Of a DNA stretch of 64,000 bases, positions 44,989 to 55,950 are shown piece by piece. Each line of letters begins with the position of its first letter. Position 1 is the stretch's first letter. Under the pieces are notes generated by a model that worked only from the letters and a program-made list of their open reading frames with translations, was not told the origin of the DNA and did not search any database. Location: the NCBI RefSeq assembly GCF_003711515.1, contig NW_021167087.1, forward strand, positions 1,484,799 through 1,548,798. The letters are read 5' to 3'. Position numbers and translations under genes: made by a program. Source of the stretch: Sodiomyces alkalinus F11. Lineage: Eukaryota; Ascomycota; Sordariomycetes; Glomerellales; Plectosphaerellaceae.

Positions 44989-46412
44989 TCAACCCAAGAT
45001 GGGAGAAGCGCGCTCTTCTAGAGGGGTCAGAACCGCGCTGTCCTTTCCGTTGAGAGCTTCGAGGCAGGCCTCTTCTCCTAGCACGTCCTTGCGGAAAGAA
45101 TGGACAACCCGCTTGCGCATCTCTCGCTGAAGGCCGTACCTGACGGCGTCGAGCACGTTGTTGACAGTGACCCTTGGTTTGTACGCAGGCTCCGTGCCTT
45201 CCTGATACACGCCCGTCTTGACTAGTATGCTGTACCAGTCGTTCTCGGATTGTTCGTTGTAGGCATTGGTACCGCGGATGTCACTCTCGGGGGTGTCTCC
45301 AACGAAGTAGACCGTCTCGGGCGGGGCGTTGAAGCCGTGCTGCTGGCGGCGCCATCGCTGGAGGAGACGTGTCGCGAACTCGAAGGTGCTCACTTGTGGC
45401 TTGCCAAAGGCGTGCGTGTGCAGGACGCCCTTCTTCTTGGTGACGTCCTTGAAGATCACCTCCAGCATGCGGCGCAGGGCACCCATGCCGAGGCGGACGT
45501 TGTCGTGGGCAGCGGACCAGACGACGTCGTTGTGCGAGAAGTAAATGGGCGGGCCCTCGTCCAGCGTCTCCGACAGAGTGCCCAGGCGGCCGCCCTTGGA
45601 CATGGCGATGTCCAACATGATCTGGATGTCGCCGGCCCAGTCCCGCGAGTCGGCGAAGACGAAGATGGCCTCGATGGTGACGTTACCGAAGTCACGCTCG
45701 CGCGAGTTGAAGAACTCGGTGTCTGTTAGCTTCCGGAACGGAGTGGTGGCACTGTTGTGTTTGATGATGTCGCCTGGCGTGATGACGTCGCGGAAGCCGT
45801 AACCCTCAGCTACCTGGCGGCATTTCTCGCCTTCGCCGCCGACGACCAAGACGGTACGGAAGCGCTCGGCCATCTCCCTCATGGGAGTGTGACCGCAAAT
45901 GAACTGGGCAGGGGAAATGTCGATCTGCATCTGGCCCGACAGATCCGCACAGCGTTCCTCTTCTGTCTTTCCGCCTCCATTGGTGAGGAAGATGTAAGGA
46001 CTAGGAAATGTTAACAAATCACTCGTGGTAGAGAGGGGGGGCGGTGGTCCGTGGAGGGTATGGGAAAGTCCAATGCTTACATTCGGAGCCCATATTCGTT
46101 CTCTCCGTTAAGGTACCGCATGGCCTCGACTGCCTCTGGAATGGCACGCCCGCCTCGCACCAGGACGCCGTCAATGTCGAAGGCAAAGGCAAACCCATCT
46201 GCTACTAGCGTGTCTAGGGCCGGGGTCGCAGGAGACATGCCAGCAACAGGGCTACCGGTCAGGGAAGGTGGCGAAGACGAGTCTGGTGTTGAGTCAATGG
46301 CCAAGGCATCGAGCTCCTTACGGGCAACCGTGATCTCTTCCATAAAGCTACCGGTGGAGGAAGCTCTATGGGAGCCCCGATAAGGCTTCTCGGGAGGGCT
46401 TTGGAGACTCAT
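44989..46412 (-). CDS. HAD-superfamily hydrolase, CECR5/HDHD5 type
   Basis: Two exons (46412-46081, 46000-44989) encode 447 residues. The HAD class IIA nucleophile motif FAFDIDGVLVRGG is near residue 80, followed by motif II YIFLTNGGGKTEEERC, a cap region, and the late motifs HAFGKPQVSTFEFA and VYFVGDTPESDIRGTNAYN (Lys and Asp of motifs III/IV). This matches the CECR5-like subfamily (yeast YKR070W, human HDHD5), which are thought to be mitochondrial. The physiological substrate is not known. The first 70 residues are Ser/Pro-rich and poorly conserved in appearance. The intron (46001-46080) has GTAAGC and CTAG and restores RIPYIFLTN. Confidence 0.9.
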
Positions 46413-49400
46413 ATTGGCGTAGGTCGAGAGTAGGTCGAGAGTAACTGAGGAAGGTATGTTGCACTTTGGTGAGGCAGTGTGAAATAGACGAATTATTCAA
46501 TTCAGTCCAAGCAAAGTGCAGAAATAATATGAAGACGAATTTCCTGCCAGGAAGCGGGGAGGAGGAAAGGGAGAGAGGCCTTATATCATCGGCCTGCTTT
46601 ACAACGCTACCGCCAAGGGCCGTTAGCCGTTCCAGTACCCGGGACGTCTACCCTGAATATCTCCATAATAACCAGGTAAGCGCGGTGTTTTCCCTTCTTT
46701 TTTGACGTTCTTTCGCCTCCTGGGTCTGGGGGAGTATGGGACAGGTATGTACCTGTATTCCATGTTGTGGTGAACTGAAGGAGTGGAGATACCTCTGTCG
46801 TCAGCGAGTTGGTTTGCCAAGAGATATGGCACAGTACAACACTAAGGAACCACTCCAAGGGGTGGAGAATAAACAGGTACAGTGGGGCGCACACAATACA
46901 ACGTACACCCCTTAATCCCACGCCCTTCTCTCCTGGTTTTCGGTACATAAATCCTACGATGCAGAAAGTACCTACCCACGTACTGAAGGCCGAAAGGGAC
47001 ATGATAAATTTGCCACGGTCGTCTCTCTCCGCGACCCCAGCAAAAACATCCCAGCCTCTCTTTCTTACTCATCAACTCTGTCATACTGTTGTTGTCTAAG
47101 AGACCCTGCAAAGTACCTACGGGGGCCAGGGGGGGTATAGGTCAGAGCCTAATAACTGGACAGTCTGTCGACAGTCTTAGAACTTCATGTTGACAGAGAT
47201 ATCTCTGTCCAGCCTCTGGCCAGCCTAAGATTCTCAGTTCGAGCTCTAACCTATAACCCCCCCCCCTCCCCGTTAGGTATTTACACATTTCCCTGAACGA
47301 TACGCTCATCTTCCCGACCGCACTTATTTCTGGCCGGCATAACACGCTCAAACCCCAAGGATAAGATAGGATTGTTCACTCGAAAAGGTTACAGACATCC
47401 CTCCATCGATTCCCATCTTTGCAAATGGCAACGAGGGAGTGAACTCTTGGTACCGTGACGCCGGCCAACCAGCTGCAAGGATGATGGCAAGGCGTAGGGG
47501 CCCTAGGGACCCTAGGGGCGGCAGGGCCAAGGCGACCCCATAAAAATCATCCGCCAGGGCTTCTCGACTCCACCAGAGCCACCTAGGTCTCCAGAAATAA
47601 TATGCGAGTCACGTCAACAGAGTGGATGGTCCTAAGATATGGCACACAATGATTACGTTACGTCGTGCAGGCCAATGGCCCAATGTGCTGCGGTTGCCCT
47701 GCTGTCTGTCCCCTGTAGAGGTCGGTGCTTACAGGCTACTTCGCCTCGCACGCAGCTTACCTTACTCTGTACCTTACCCTAGGTAGGTACCTTAGGTACC
47801 TTAGCCTTCCCCCCAATCACGTACCCACCTTAGGTAACGAAGAACCCTAACGCCCTGTCTGTGCTGTGCGGTTGCCTCAAGCCGCCACAGAGGTGTGGTA
47901 CGTGTAGTTACTGGTAGACTTTTACGGGCTATTAACGTGTGGATCTGCACCTTTCTCGGATGATGGTACTGTAGGTTGTTTGAGACTTGTGAGAACTTCC
48001 TATCGTCTGACAGATGTGATTCCAAGCCTTGATGCTTGCTGCCGGAGAGCCGTTGAACGCCTGGTCCAATGTGGTTCCATGTGCTTCCAAGGTCCCTTTC
48101 ACATGTGCGATGTGTTCAGCCAAGGTTGAGTTGAAGATACTCTAAACGGGGATACCCGGATTGGCATGAATGGCCCGGTTTGGCATGAAAGGCAGGCCAT
48201 CGCCCAAATACTATCCGTAGGCACCTCGGAAGCGACGCCCGATTTACCCATATCACTTGCTCGGGGAATTAATGAAACAGCCCCCTATATGGGTAGCAGC
48301 GAGCCGTAGGTGTCCAGTAATTAATTGCCTTTGCCTGCCGATTCCAGGGACCGCACCCATGCGGCTACGATGTGGTTGGCGTCGGTACCTACCACCTCGC
48401 AACCTGGACATACACCAAACAGGGACAACAAAAAGGAGGAACTACGCCGAATAATGTACTTCGTACGAAGAATTCGTTTGAACGAGCGGGCGGGGTACCA
48501 GTGACCACCGCCTGTTGGTCGAGCGTGGTTGGCCGTTATTATACCGCACCCGGGTCCCTTCGACCGCCGCATGCAGCACGTCCCCACAGGGTCCACAGAT
48601 ATCTTACTCAAATAGCTAGGTACCTTAGGTACGTGTATTTCACCTGGCGCGTCGAACCTGAGGGGTCGTTATGTCCCACCATTATATAAGGTACGTTGTA
48701 CTTCGTATATAAGAATTTTTGTCTCCCATCTCCAATGACGTCAATGTTTCACCCCTGGAACCGCAGAATACAACGCTAGAAGTGCCAAGCCCTGTTCGTT
48801 GCGGAGCACCTATGCCCCGCCGGCCCGCTGCCAAGGCTTCAAGAGCTCCGCTAGCCGGACCGAAAGTGTCTCATACAAAGCCGATACCACCCAAAGCCAA
48901 TATCCTCGGCAAAGTAGCTGATACGCTGAATCTTTTTTTCTTCTTCTCACTATAGCAGCGTCTGTTGAGGGCCAGGGCTCACTCAAGTAAGCTGGAGGAG
49001 GTAGTTGGTACTTCCCATTTTCGTGGTCGTTTCCCGTTGCCGCTTTTGTCCGATCCCACTCCTAGTCGGCACAACCGTTGGTTTAGTCACGAGAAAAGAC
49101 GGGACCCGGTGTGTCCAAAACTGCCTTTGATTCGCCCTACGCCCGGAGCCGGTTGCCGGGTCCGGAAGACCTCGGGTGGCAATTAGGCACTATCGTCTCA
49201 CCGCTGCAGCAAGGGACCTGACATGGGGATATTCACTAGAATAGTTCCGATCTGAGATGGATGTAGGGGACCGGCAGAGCGTTGGATGGAATGCTCAACT
49301 CGGGCTCTGACTTTGAATGAGAGAACAATGCCTACCTCAAATTAAACCCACCGTCAGGTACAAACCTAGATAATCACTCCAAGTAAGTGTATAGAGGGTG

Positions 49401-51603
49401 AGCGATAATTTCGGTATATTTTAAAGATCCAGTGATTCGTTACTTTTGTAATATGATATGGTTTTGCCACTAATAGAAAAGTGTTCCCCAAAAGCTCCCG
49501 AAGCATTCTACTTTGGGTTATCTCGAAACTTTTGCTCACTCACTGTACGTACGTTCAGGCTTATTTCCCGTATAATGATAATTTTTACGTGCCTTGGCTT
49601 GTTCTTCGTATACACTGTACAACGTACATCTTGCTAAACCTCTCACTTACAGAGTGCTAACATGCAGGGATCCCTCATTTGAGACAACCAAAGTACTTCT
49701 GTAGGGATGCGAGGTAATACGTGTACAACGTAATACCACGGGGCCACAGGGCCAAGGGTATGCTATCTTATCAAACGAGGAAAAAGCAAAGCCGTGCCAG
49801 TTGATACGTAAACGGTGTGGTGCGACCTTGGCTGATTTATTAACTGATCGACAGATTGCCACTCGACTACCCATCTCTAGCCGGGAATGCGGTCTTTATT
49901 ACGGAGTACAATACACTACAGATAACTCAGCGAGGCCGAAAAGCTGTTCCTGTCGTGGTGATTGGGGTTTGACGTCAACCTGAGCCTGAGAGCCCTGACT
50001 TTGGGAGGGTATCATCTCGCTGTCTCTTTGCATGCACACAGCACACCCTGCGTAAGAGAGAGCGCAACGACGACATTTCGTACCTTGGAAGTGCGCCCGT
50101 TCGATAATTCACCCACATGCGGTGGACGGCCTCTCACCGACCGGGATATCCAGGACATCCAGGGGATTTGTCCAACAATATCCGTGCTCTTTTATTCTCC
50201 TCATCTCTCATCTATCACACCATTCGGGCATTCTCGCCAAGCCACCAGCTGCAGGCTTCCCAATCCTCCAGGGTATAGGCATATTGTGACACTCAAACAT
50301 TGCCTGACAGAGCAGGCAACATCTTAAGAATGGCAATAATAGTACTTCATATATTTAGGACGGCGAAACGAGATGGAACCAATTACTGCACAGCGGTCGC
50401 GATAGGCCACTGCCCTCCAGGGGATCAACAAACAACAGCAGACCGCCCCGATGAAGCGCGCATATCTCACCCACACCCAGTTACCTCACATCTCGCTGAT
50501 AGGGTGTAATTACCAAGTAATTGCTTCGTACCATACAAGTTCAGATTTCCACTCCAAGACATGGGGCCGCCCCGCCGATGGCCGTTGTACATTCAAAACT
50601 GTAACGTATCAGGAGAAAAATCGCGCTGCTATCAGACTCCAGTACGTGTACCAGCCCCCCCTTCCCCATTGTGCCTCAATCTGCGGAGCCCTGGGAGATA
50701 AATGTGTCCGAGCTGGAAGGAGAACATCCTGCGACCATGCCAAATGGCTCATGAGAGCCGTTACAAACCGGCGGTGCCTGGTTAAAGACGGCGGCTCATG
50801 TTTGTGCCCATGGAAGTGCAGATTGCTAGCATCTTCAGTCAGGATCCTCTGCTTGAAGAGAAAAGAGACGACTTGATGATGTGGAGTTCGGCATCTTCAG
50901 GTGGTGGACGCATCGCGGGAGTATGGGAGGTCCAGGGATTCACGACTCAGGATTCAGGGCTCAGGATCCGCCTACCCGCTGGCCAAATTACCATCACCAT
51001 TAACTACGAGACGAACAAGTCCGGAGTCCGGACACCTTCAGGGACATGGACGTTCCCCGCGAACCCACAACTCACAACGCTCCACTACACCTACTCCATA
51101 TGCACGCCATCGTGCTGCTTACCCCATGTGCCAATACACGATCGTGAGTCTCACACTGCGCAGACCAGACGCCAGTGTCAGTCTTGTCTGCTCCAGTTTT
51201 CATTAATGTGGGCCCTTTCATTCAACGTCACGTCACCGATTCTGCTCAACCTCCACCCCTCATTCTCTCGTCTCCCTTGTCCCGAGTTTATGTACGGAGC
51301 ACCTAGCTTATGGAGCCTGTTCCCTCTGTTCCCTCTGTTCCCTCATCCAAGCGGGCTCCGCCAGTCAATGACCGGTGAACTGAAAGGGGGGATGGGGCCT
51401 CAATACTCCGCAAGAGAGGAAAGAGGCACCTAGGATGCTGTCGGGGACCCGGCCCAGTGCCAACGTCATCGACGACTATTCGGGTATCCCGTAGGACGAC
51501 ACGTTATGCTCCGGGATGAACCCAACAAGAAAAGGGGGGTCGAAGCGTACACGACACGTACAACGTACGATCTTTGCTTGCCAACCAGAGGTCCAGAGCG
51601 GGG
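46413..51603. other. 5.2 kb gene-poor region
   Basis: No supportable gene. Many open frames are present but none has a family signature or convincing splice structure. Features seen: dense GGTAC microrepeats at 47757-47835 and 48617-48632; a CTTCGTACGAAG palindrome near 48463-48474; TACGGAGTA at 49900-49908; AT-richer DNA at about 49380-49660; and a three-copy CTGTTCCCT repeat at 51317-51343. Base composition is more mixed than in the genic regions. Confidence 0.6.
47757..47835. repeat. Cluster of GGTACCTTAG microrepeats
   Basis: Repeated ACCTTAC, CCTAGGTAGGTACC and TTAGGTACCTTAG words packed within about 80 nt. This is one of the densest copies of the window's dispersed motif. Confidence 0.85.
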
Positions 51604-52401
51604 CTACTGCAAGTTGACGAAGAGACCGCCATCAACTAATAGTTGCGCCCCCGTCACGTAACCGCTAAGCTCATCGCAGGCCAAGAAGACGGCCGGGCCA
51701 GCAAGGTCACGAGGCACGCCAGTACGGCCGAGAGGGATGCGCTTCTCCATGTACGCGCGCTTGGCCTCGTCGGCGAGGTCCTCCTCGTTGAGCTGGGTCT
51801 CGATGGTCCCGGGCAGCAAGGCGTTGCAGCGGATGTTGTGCTTCCCGAGGGCGACGGCGGTGCTCTGCATCAGCGACAGCACGCCGGCCTTGGTCGGGGT
51901 GTAGTGCGTCTGCTGGCCGCCGCCGACGAGGGCGGAAATGGAGCTGACGCCGATGATGCTGCCGCCGGCGGGGGTCTGGGCGGCCATCTGGCGGGCCGCG
52001 GCCTGGACGACGTAGAAGGCGCCGTCGAGGTTGGTGCGGACCGTGTTGGCGAAGAGGTCGGGGCTCAGGTCGAGGAAGTCGGCGAAGGTGCAGATGCCGG
52101 CGTTGGAGACGCAGATGTCGAGGCGTCCCCGGTCGGAATGGCGGACGGCCTGCTCGACTAGGAGGGTGGACGTGGCGGGGTCTCGGATGTCGCCGACCTG
52201 GTGAGCGAGGCGGCCCGGGGCTGACTCGGCTTCGGCAAGGAGGGAGTCGAGATGCGGCTGGTCCTTCTCTAGGCCGAGGTGGTTGATGACAACGTTGGCG
52301 CCCTGGCGGAGATATTCGAGGGCGATGGCGCGGCCAATCCCGGTGCTTCCTCCGGTAATGATGGCCGTCTTGCCGGCCAGTAGGCCTGAGGGAGGCGCCA
52401 T
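51604..52401 (-). CDS. LRA1: L-rhamnose-1-dehydrogenase (SDR family)
   Basis: A single exon of 265 residues. The enzyme oxidises L-rhamnose to L-rhamnono-1,4-lactone with NAD(P)+, the first step of the non-phosphorylated fungal rhamnose pathway. SDR signatures: cofactor loop TGGSTGIG (near residue 16), SNAG, and the catalytic Ser with Tyr-x3-Lys (SSISALVGGGQQTHYTPTKAG). The segments SLMQSTAVALGKHNIRCNAL, LPGTIETQLNEEDL and the terminus GAQLLVDGGLFVNLQ closely follow the known yeast L-rhamnose dehydrogenase, which separates it from generic SDRs. The start was chosen at MAPPSGLLAGK because this gives the normal family length; the frame stays open upstream to 52581. It lies 652 nt from LRA3 on the same strand. 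Confidence 0.9.
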   Translation of the reverse strand: MAPPSGLLAGKTAIITGGSTGIGRAIALEYLRQGANVVINHLGLEKDQPHLDSLLAEAESAPGRLAHQVGDIRDPATSTLLVEQAVRHSDRGRLDICVSNAGICTFADFLDLSPDLFANTVRTNLDGAFYVVQAAARQMAAQTPAGGSIIGVSSISALVGGGQQTHYTPTKAGVLSLMQSTAVALGKHNIRCNALLPGTIETQLNEEDLADEAKRAYMEKRIPLGRTGVPRDLAGPAVFLACDELSGYVTGAQLLVDGGLFVNLQ

Positions 52402-53053
52402 TTCGCGGGTGGGGAGGGGGGCGAAACGAGCCTCAGATGACTCTGCTTCGGATACTGACCGTGAGGAAGCCCAGTGTGGGCTTTGGCTCTTCAATGTCCA
52501 AATCACGACATTGCCATTGCCATCATTTTCTGAGCTTTCCGTCTCTCTTCCCCATCCTTGAAAGGGGAATCCCCATCCCATGCCGTACCCCGCGTCCGAC
52601 CCCGCGTTTCGGGGTATATTGTACCGAGACCGATATCGGGACTCGTGAGGAGAAAGGCATACAGAGAACAGAGAACATCCACCAGCAGGACAGTTGCCGT
52701 TGCCTGGTGAGATTTGGTAGATGGTATCATTCTTGATCGGTCTTTGGACGAGAAGTGTAAGAGTTTTGTCGTCTCAAAAAGATTGACTATGAGGTTCTAT
52801 TACTTCTGGCCCTGAAAATATTCCAATGATGTGCGGTAGTTGTCTACATGTGCCATGAAATGGGATGACCCGTTCCTCCTTAACAGGACTCTGACCACGC
52901 TGGGACTTTGGCAGCTTTCCAGAATTCCTGGCTCCGCCCCCCGCAGGTTGGAGCGGCCGCATACGTGAGCATTTCTTTCCACTTTGGTTTCGCCCTATCT
53001 TCTAATCATCGTATTGGTTTTATTCGCCGGAGGACCCTCTGTCTTGGTATATT
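52402..53053. other. LRA1 promoter / LRA3 3' flank
   Basis: The region upstream of LRA1. No separate gene was recognised; the in-frame extension of LRA1 to 52581 looks like leader sequence. Confidence 0.5.
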
Positions 53054-54451
53054 TTATGTCTTGGGCTCCTCGACCTTTGGCTCTCCAATCTTGAGGGGAA
53101 CCTCCTGTAACTAGTCAGCACGTCAACTACTAAACATTAAAACAGACAAAAAGTAAGGGCGTGAGGTTTGTACCGGACTCGGGTGCAGGAGCTTTTCACC
53201 AGGGATCAACTTTGCCCGGGCAGCAGGGTTGATGGTCAAGCCGAACCCGGGCTTGTCCAAGTCCGCGGCCGTCAAGAAGCCCCTGGTGGGGATGGGCTCG
53301 TCCAGGAACAGGTCGCCGAATACGGGCAAGACGCTCTTGCCATCGGGCGAGTTGGCCAAGTACTCCTGGAACGGCGTGTTGGGCTGCGAGATGACAAAGT
53401 GGTAGCTGTAGGGGCCACTGGCGTGAGGAACGACGGGGATGTCGTACGCCGCCGCCAGGGCCGACACCTTGAGCAGCTCCGTCAGGCCGCCCAGCCACAT
53501 GACGTCCGGCTGTATGATGTCCAAGTTGCGACCCTCGACCAGCTTGCGGAATCCGTAGCGAGAGTACTCGTGCTCTCCGGTCGTGAACTTTATGGTCGGG
53601 TGCGCCCTCTTGATCTGCTCGAAGCCGTCCGTGTCGTCGGGAGACAGGCATTCCTCCCACCAGTTGATGTTGAGGTCCTCACACGCCTTGGCCAGCTCGA
53701 TGACGTACGACACGTTGAGACTCATGTAGCAATCCACCATGATGGGGAAGTCGGGTCCGACGCTCTCGCGGTGCTTACGGAGGAACGCGACGTTCTTCCG
53801 GAGGCCGGCGTGGCCTTCCTCGGGGCAGTACGGGAGGGGCACCTTGGCGCCCCAGAAACCCATCGCCTTGGCCGCGGGGGGGTCGGGGCCGGTGCAGTAG
53901 AAATCGAGACGCTGCTTGGTGGCGCCCCCGATCAGCTTGTAGACAGGCTCGTTTCGCAGCTTGCCCAGGAGGTCCCACAGAGCGAGATCGATGACGGAGA
54001 TGATGGCGATGGGTAGACCCTTGCGGCCGTAGAACATGGAGGAGCGGTACATTTGTTCGAAGAGGAGGTTGGTATCCCGAGGGTCGGCGCCGATGAGGAA
54101 ACGCTCAAAGTGCTGGTGGACGAGCCAGCAAGCGGGCGGGCCTCCGAACCCCGTAGCGAAACCGACGGTGCCATCCGAGGCCTCAATCTCGACGAGGAAA
54201 GAGCCCAAGACGTTGATGCCCCAGCTCGTCCGAGAATGTCGGTACTTCTCCCATCGAGACGACGGCGTCGATATGGGCGAATCGATGAGCCTGGGCTCGT
54301 CACGTCAGAACCGGCCAGAAAAGGGGAGCAACCGTGGCAACACTCACCAATGGCCGCCCTTGACATTGTGATAGTCACCCCCAGAGCCCACGCCACCAAT
54401 AACAAACGAACGGACCGCCTTGATGGTGGGAAACGACCTTGCCGACGCCAT
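53054..54451 (-). CDS. LRA3: L-rhamnonate dehydratase (enolase superfamily)
   Basis: Three exons (54451-54348, 54290-53174, 53104-53054) encode 423 residues. The enzyme dehydrates L-rhamnonate to 2-keto-3-deoxy-L-rhamnonate, the third step of the fungal rhamnose route. The N-terminus GGDYHNVKGGHW and RHSRTSWGINVLGSFLVEIE match rhamnonate dehydratases. The three metal-binding acids are visible in MVDCYMS (Asp), WWEECLSPDD (Glu) and TTGEHEYSRYG (Glu); the catalytic His is in VVPHASGPYSYHFV. The first intron (54291-54347, 57 nt) splits the HW codon. The last intron (53105-53173) has GTACAA, CTGAC and ACAG and replaces a nonsense-like tail with PEVPLKIGEPKVEEPKT. Without splicing the frame runs on to 53123. 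The intervening lactonase (LRA2) and aldolase (LRA4) genes are not in this window. Confidence 0.92.
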
Positions 54452-55950
54452 GATCTGTCAGTTCAGGAGGAGAGTCGAAGAAAAGGTATGTATGAGAAGC
54501 AAGTGATTAATCTTCTCAAGCTCTACTACCGCCCAGAAGGGCGGGGTCTAGAGTTCCTTCCAATCGCATGTCCTTTTGTGCGTAACGGCTGACGGGATGT
54601 TGATGGTGGCTTCGTGGACGTCGGGAGTAGATGTACCGACAAGGAGAACGGGCATCCCCTACCCCGCCTGCCTATTGGGGCATTGTGTGTAGTGTACCTA
54701 TGTATCATTGTATCATCCATGTTTCAATGTCTCTTTCGCTGGGAGAATGTCACCCGCGATGGCGTACGATGTTTCCGACGGAGTGCATGTGAGCTTTCTA
54801 AAGGAAGGATATGACCGACAAGGAGAAAATTGGAAAATTGGACCAAGTACGGGATGAAATCGAGGTGATCATACAGTCATCCTACCTTACCTATGGTACC
54901 TTACTTCACAGGGTTGCTACGAAGTACGGGTAAATCCGTCCGATACAGGGGGTAAAAAGCGCGACCCTGAGAAGCACGGTCGTTATAATAAGTGTACGGA
55001 CGGATCGTACCTCGTACCTAGGTTAGGACAGTGGCTTAAAGGACCGAAGCACTTTACCGACTCGGTTGTTAAAGCTGTATGAACAGACTGATTTCCAAAC
55101 CCAAATGCTAAGACGTGATCTTGCATAGTTGAACTCAGCATATAAGCGTCGCTTTATGCACGTTGGAAGCCTCTACGGAGGGAGTGTGATTACGGTAATT
55201 TGATATCCTCGGTCTTCGGTTTTAGGTACCTTAGTTACGTCGCACAGTGAGTACCTACCTAGGTGCCCAAAAGTACCGACGCGTTGTGCACAGTGCGATT
55301 ATGTAAAGAGCTTCGGTCCTTTTGTCGTGCCACCGTACCTTACTTAATTATTCCGAAGTGGCCTGTGCGCAGTTTACCCTCCCTCCAGCTTCTCCGCATC
55401 CCCGCACAACCCTCGTATCGAAGAACACCGACCAACTTGGACCTGTGATCCGTCCTTTGTTCTTGCCTTTTATCACTGCCTCTCACTGCTTCTCCGTCCA
55501 CAGCTACACACGCTTGGTAGACGCGACATTGACCGGCCTGATTGGTTTAGTGTTTCTTCGTCTTTAACCCGGACGGTGAGAGTCGGTGGGCCAACTGGCA
55601 ACCTGGACTAAGTTCTAACCCCCGACAGTAAAGTCTCCACCACAGCACAGAACGACTACGAATAGGCTGAGGATCTCGGCGGCCCTCTCTCACTTCCGAG
55701 ACCCTGATGCGCAGCATCTTAGTCCGAGGTCGCAAAGACAGAAACGAACCGTACACGTACCTCGTTTCCTAGCCTTCAAATCGACACCCGGCCCCACGCG
55801 CGTAGTGCGTCCGAGCTACGAATAGATGACCCGAGATTCCCTTGTACGCCACTGTTAAGCTTTCTCTCGCTCGTCCAACATTGACCCGAGATCCCAGATC
55901 CCAGATCCCCGAGCTCTCTCAACTCCGCGCCGGGTTCTTCTCCTACCGAG
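54452..55950. other. Divergent promoter between LRA3 and the Zn2Cys6 regulator
   Basis: A 1.5 kb bidirectional upstream region. It carries GGTAC microrepeats at 54880-54905, 55010-55026, 55224-55263 and 55335-55343, and a TACGAAGTAC word near 54914. No coding frame was recognised. Confidence 0.55.

Noticed and set aside
47932..48123. 63-codon - strand frame in the gene desert that looks protein-like
   Set aside because: No ATG start; an in-frame stop lies just upstream and no splice acceptor is obvious. It could be a relic but cannot be supported.
50798..51433. 211-codon open frame upstream of LRA1
   Set aside because: No recognisable family, low-complexity repeats (CTGTTCCCT), and no splice or start context that convinces.
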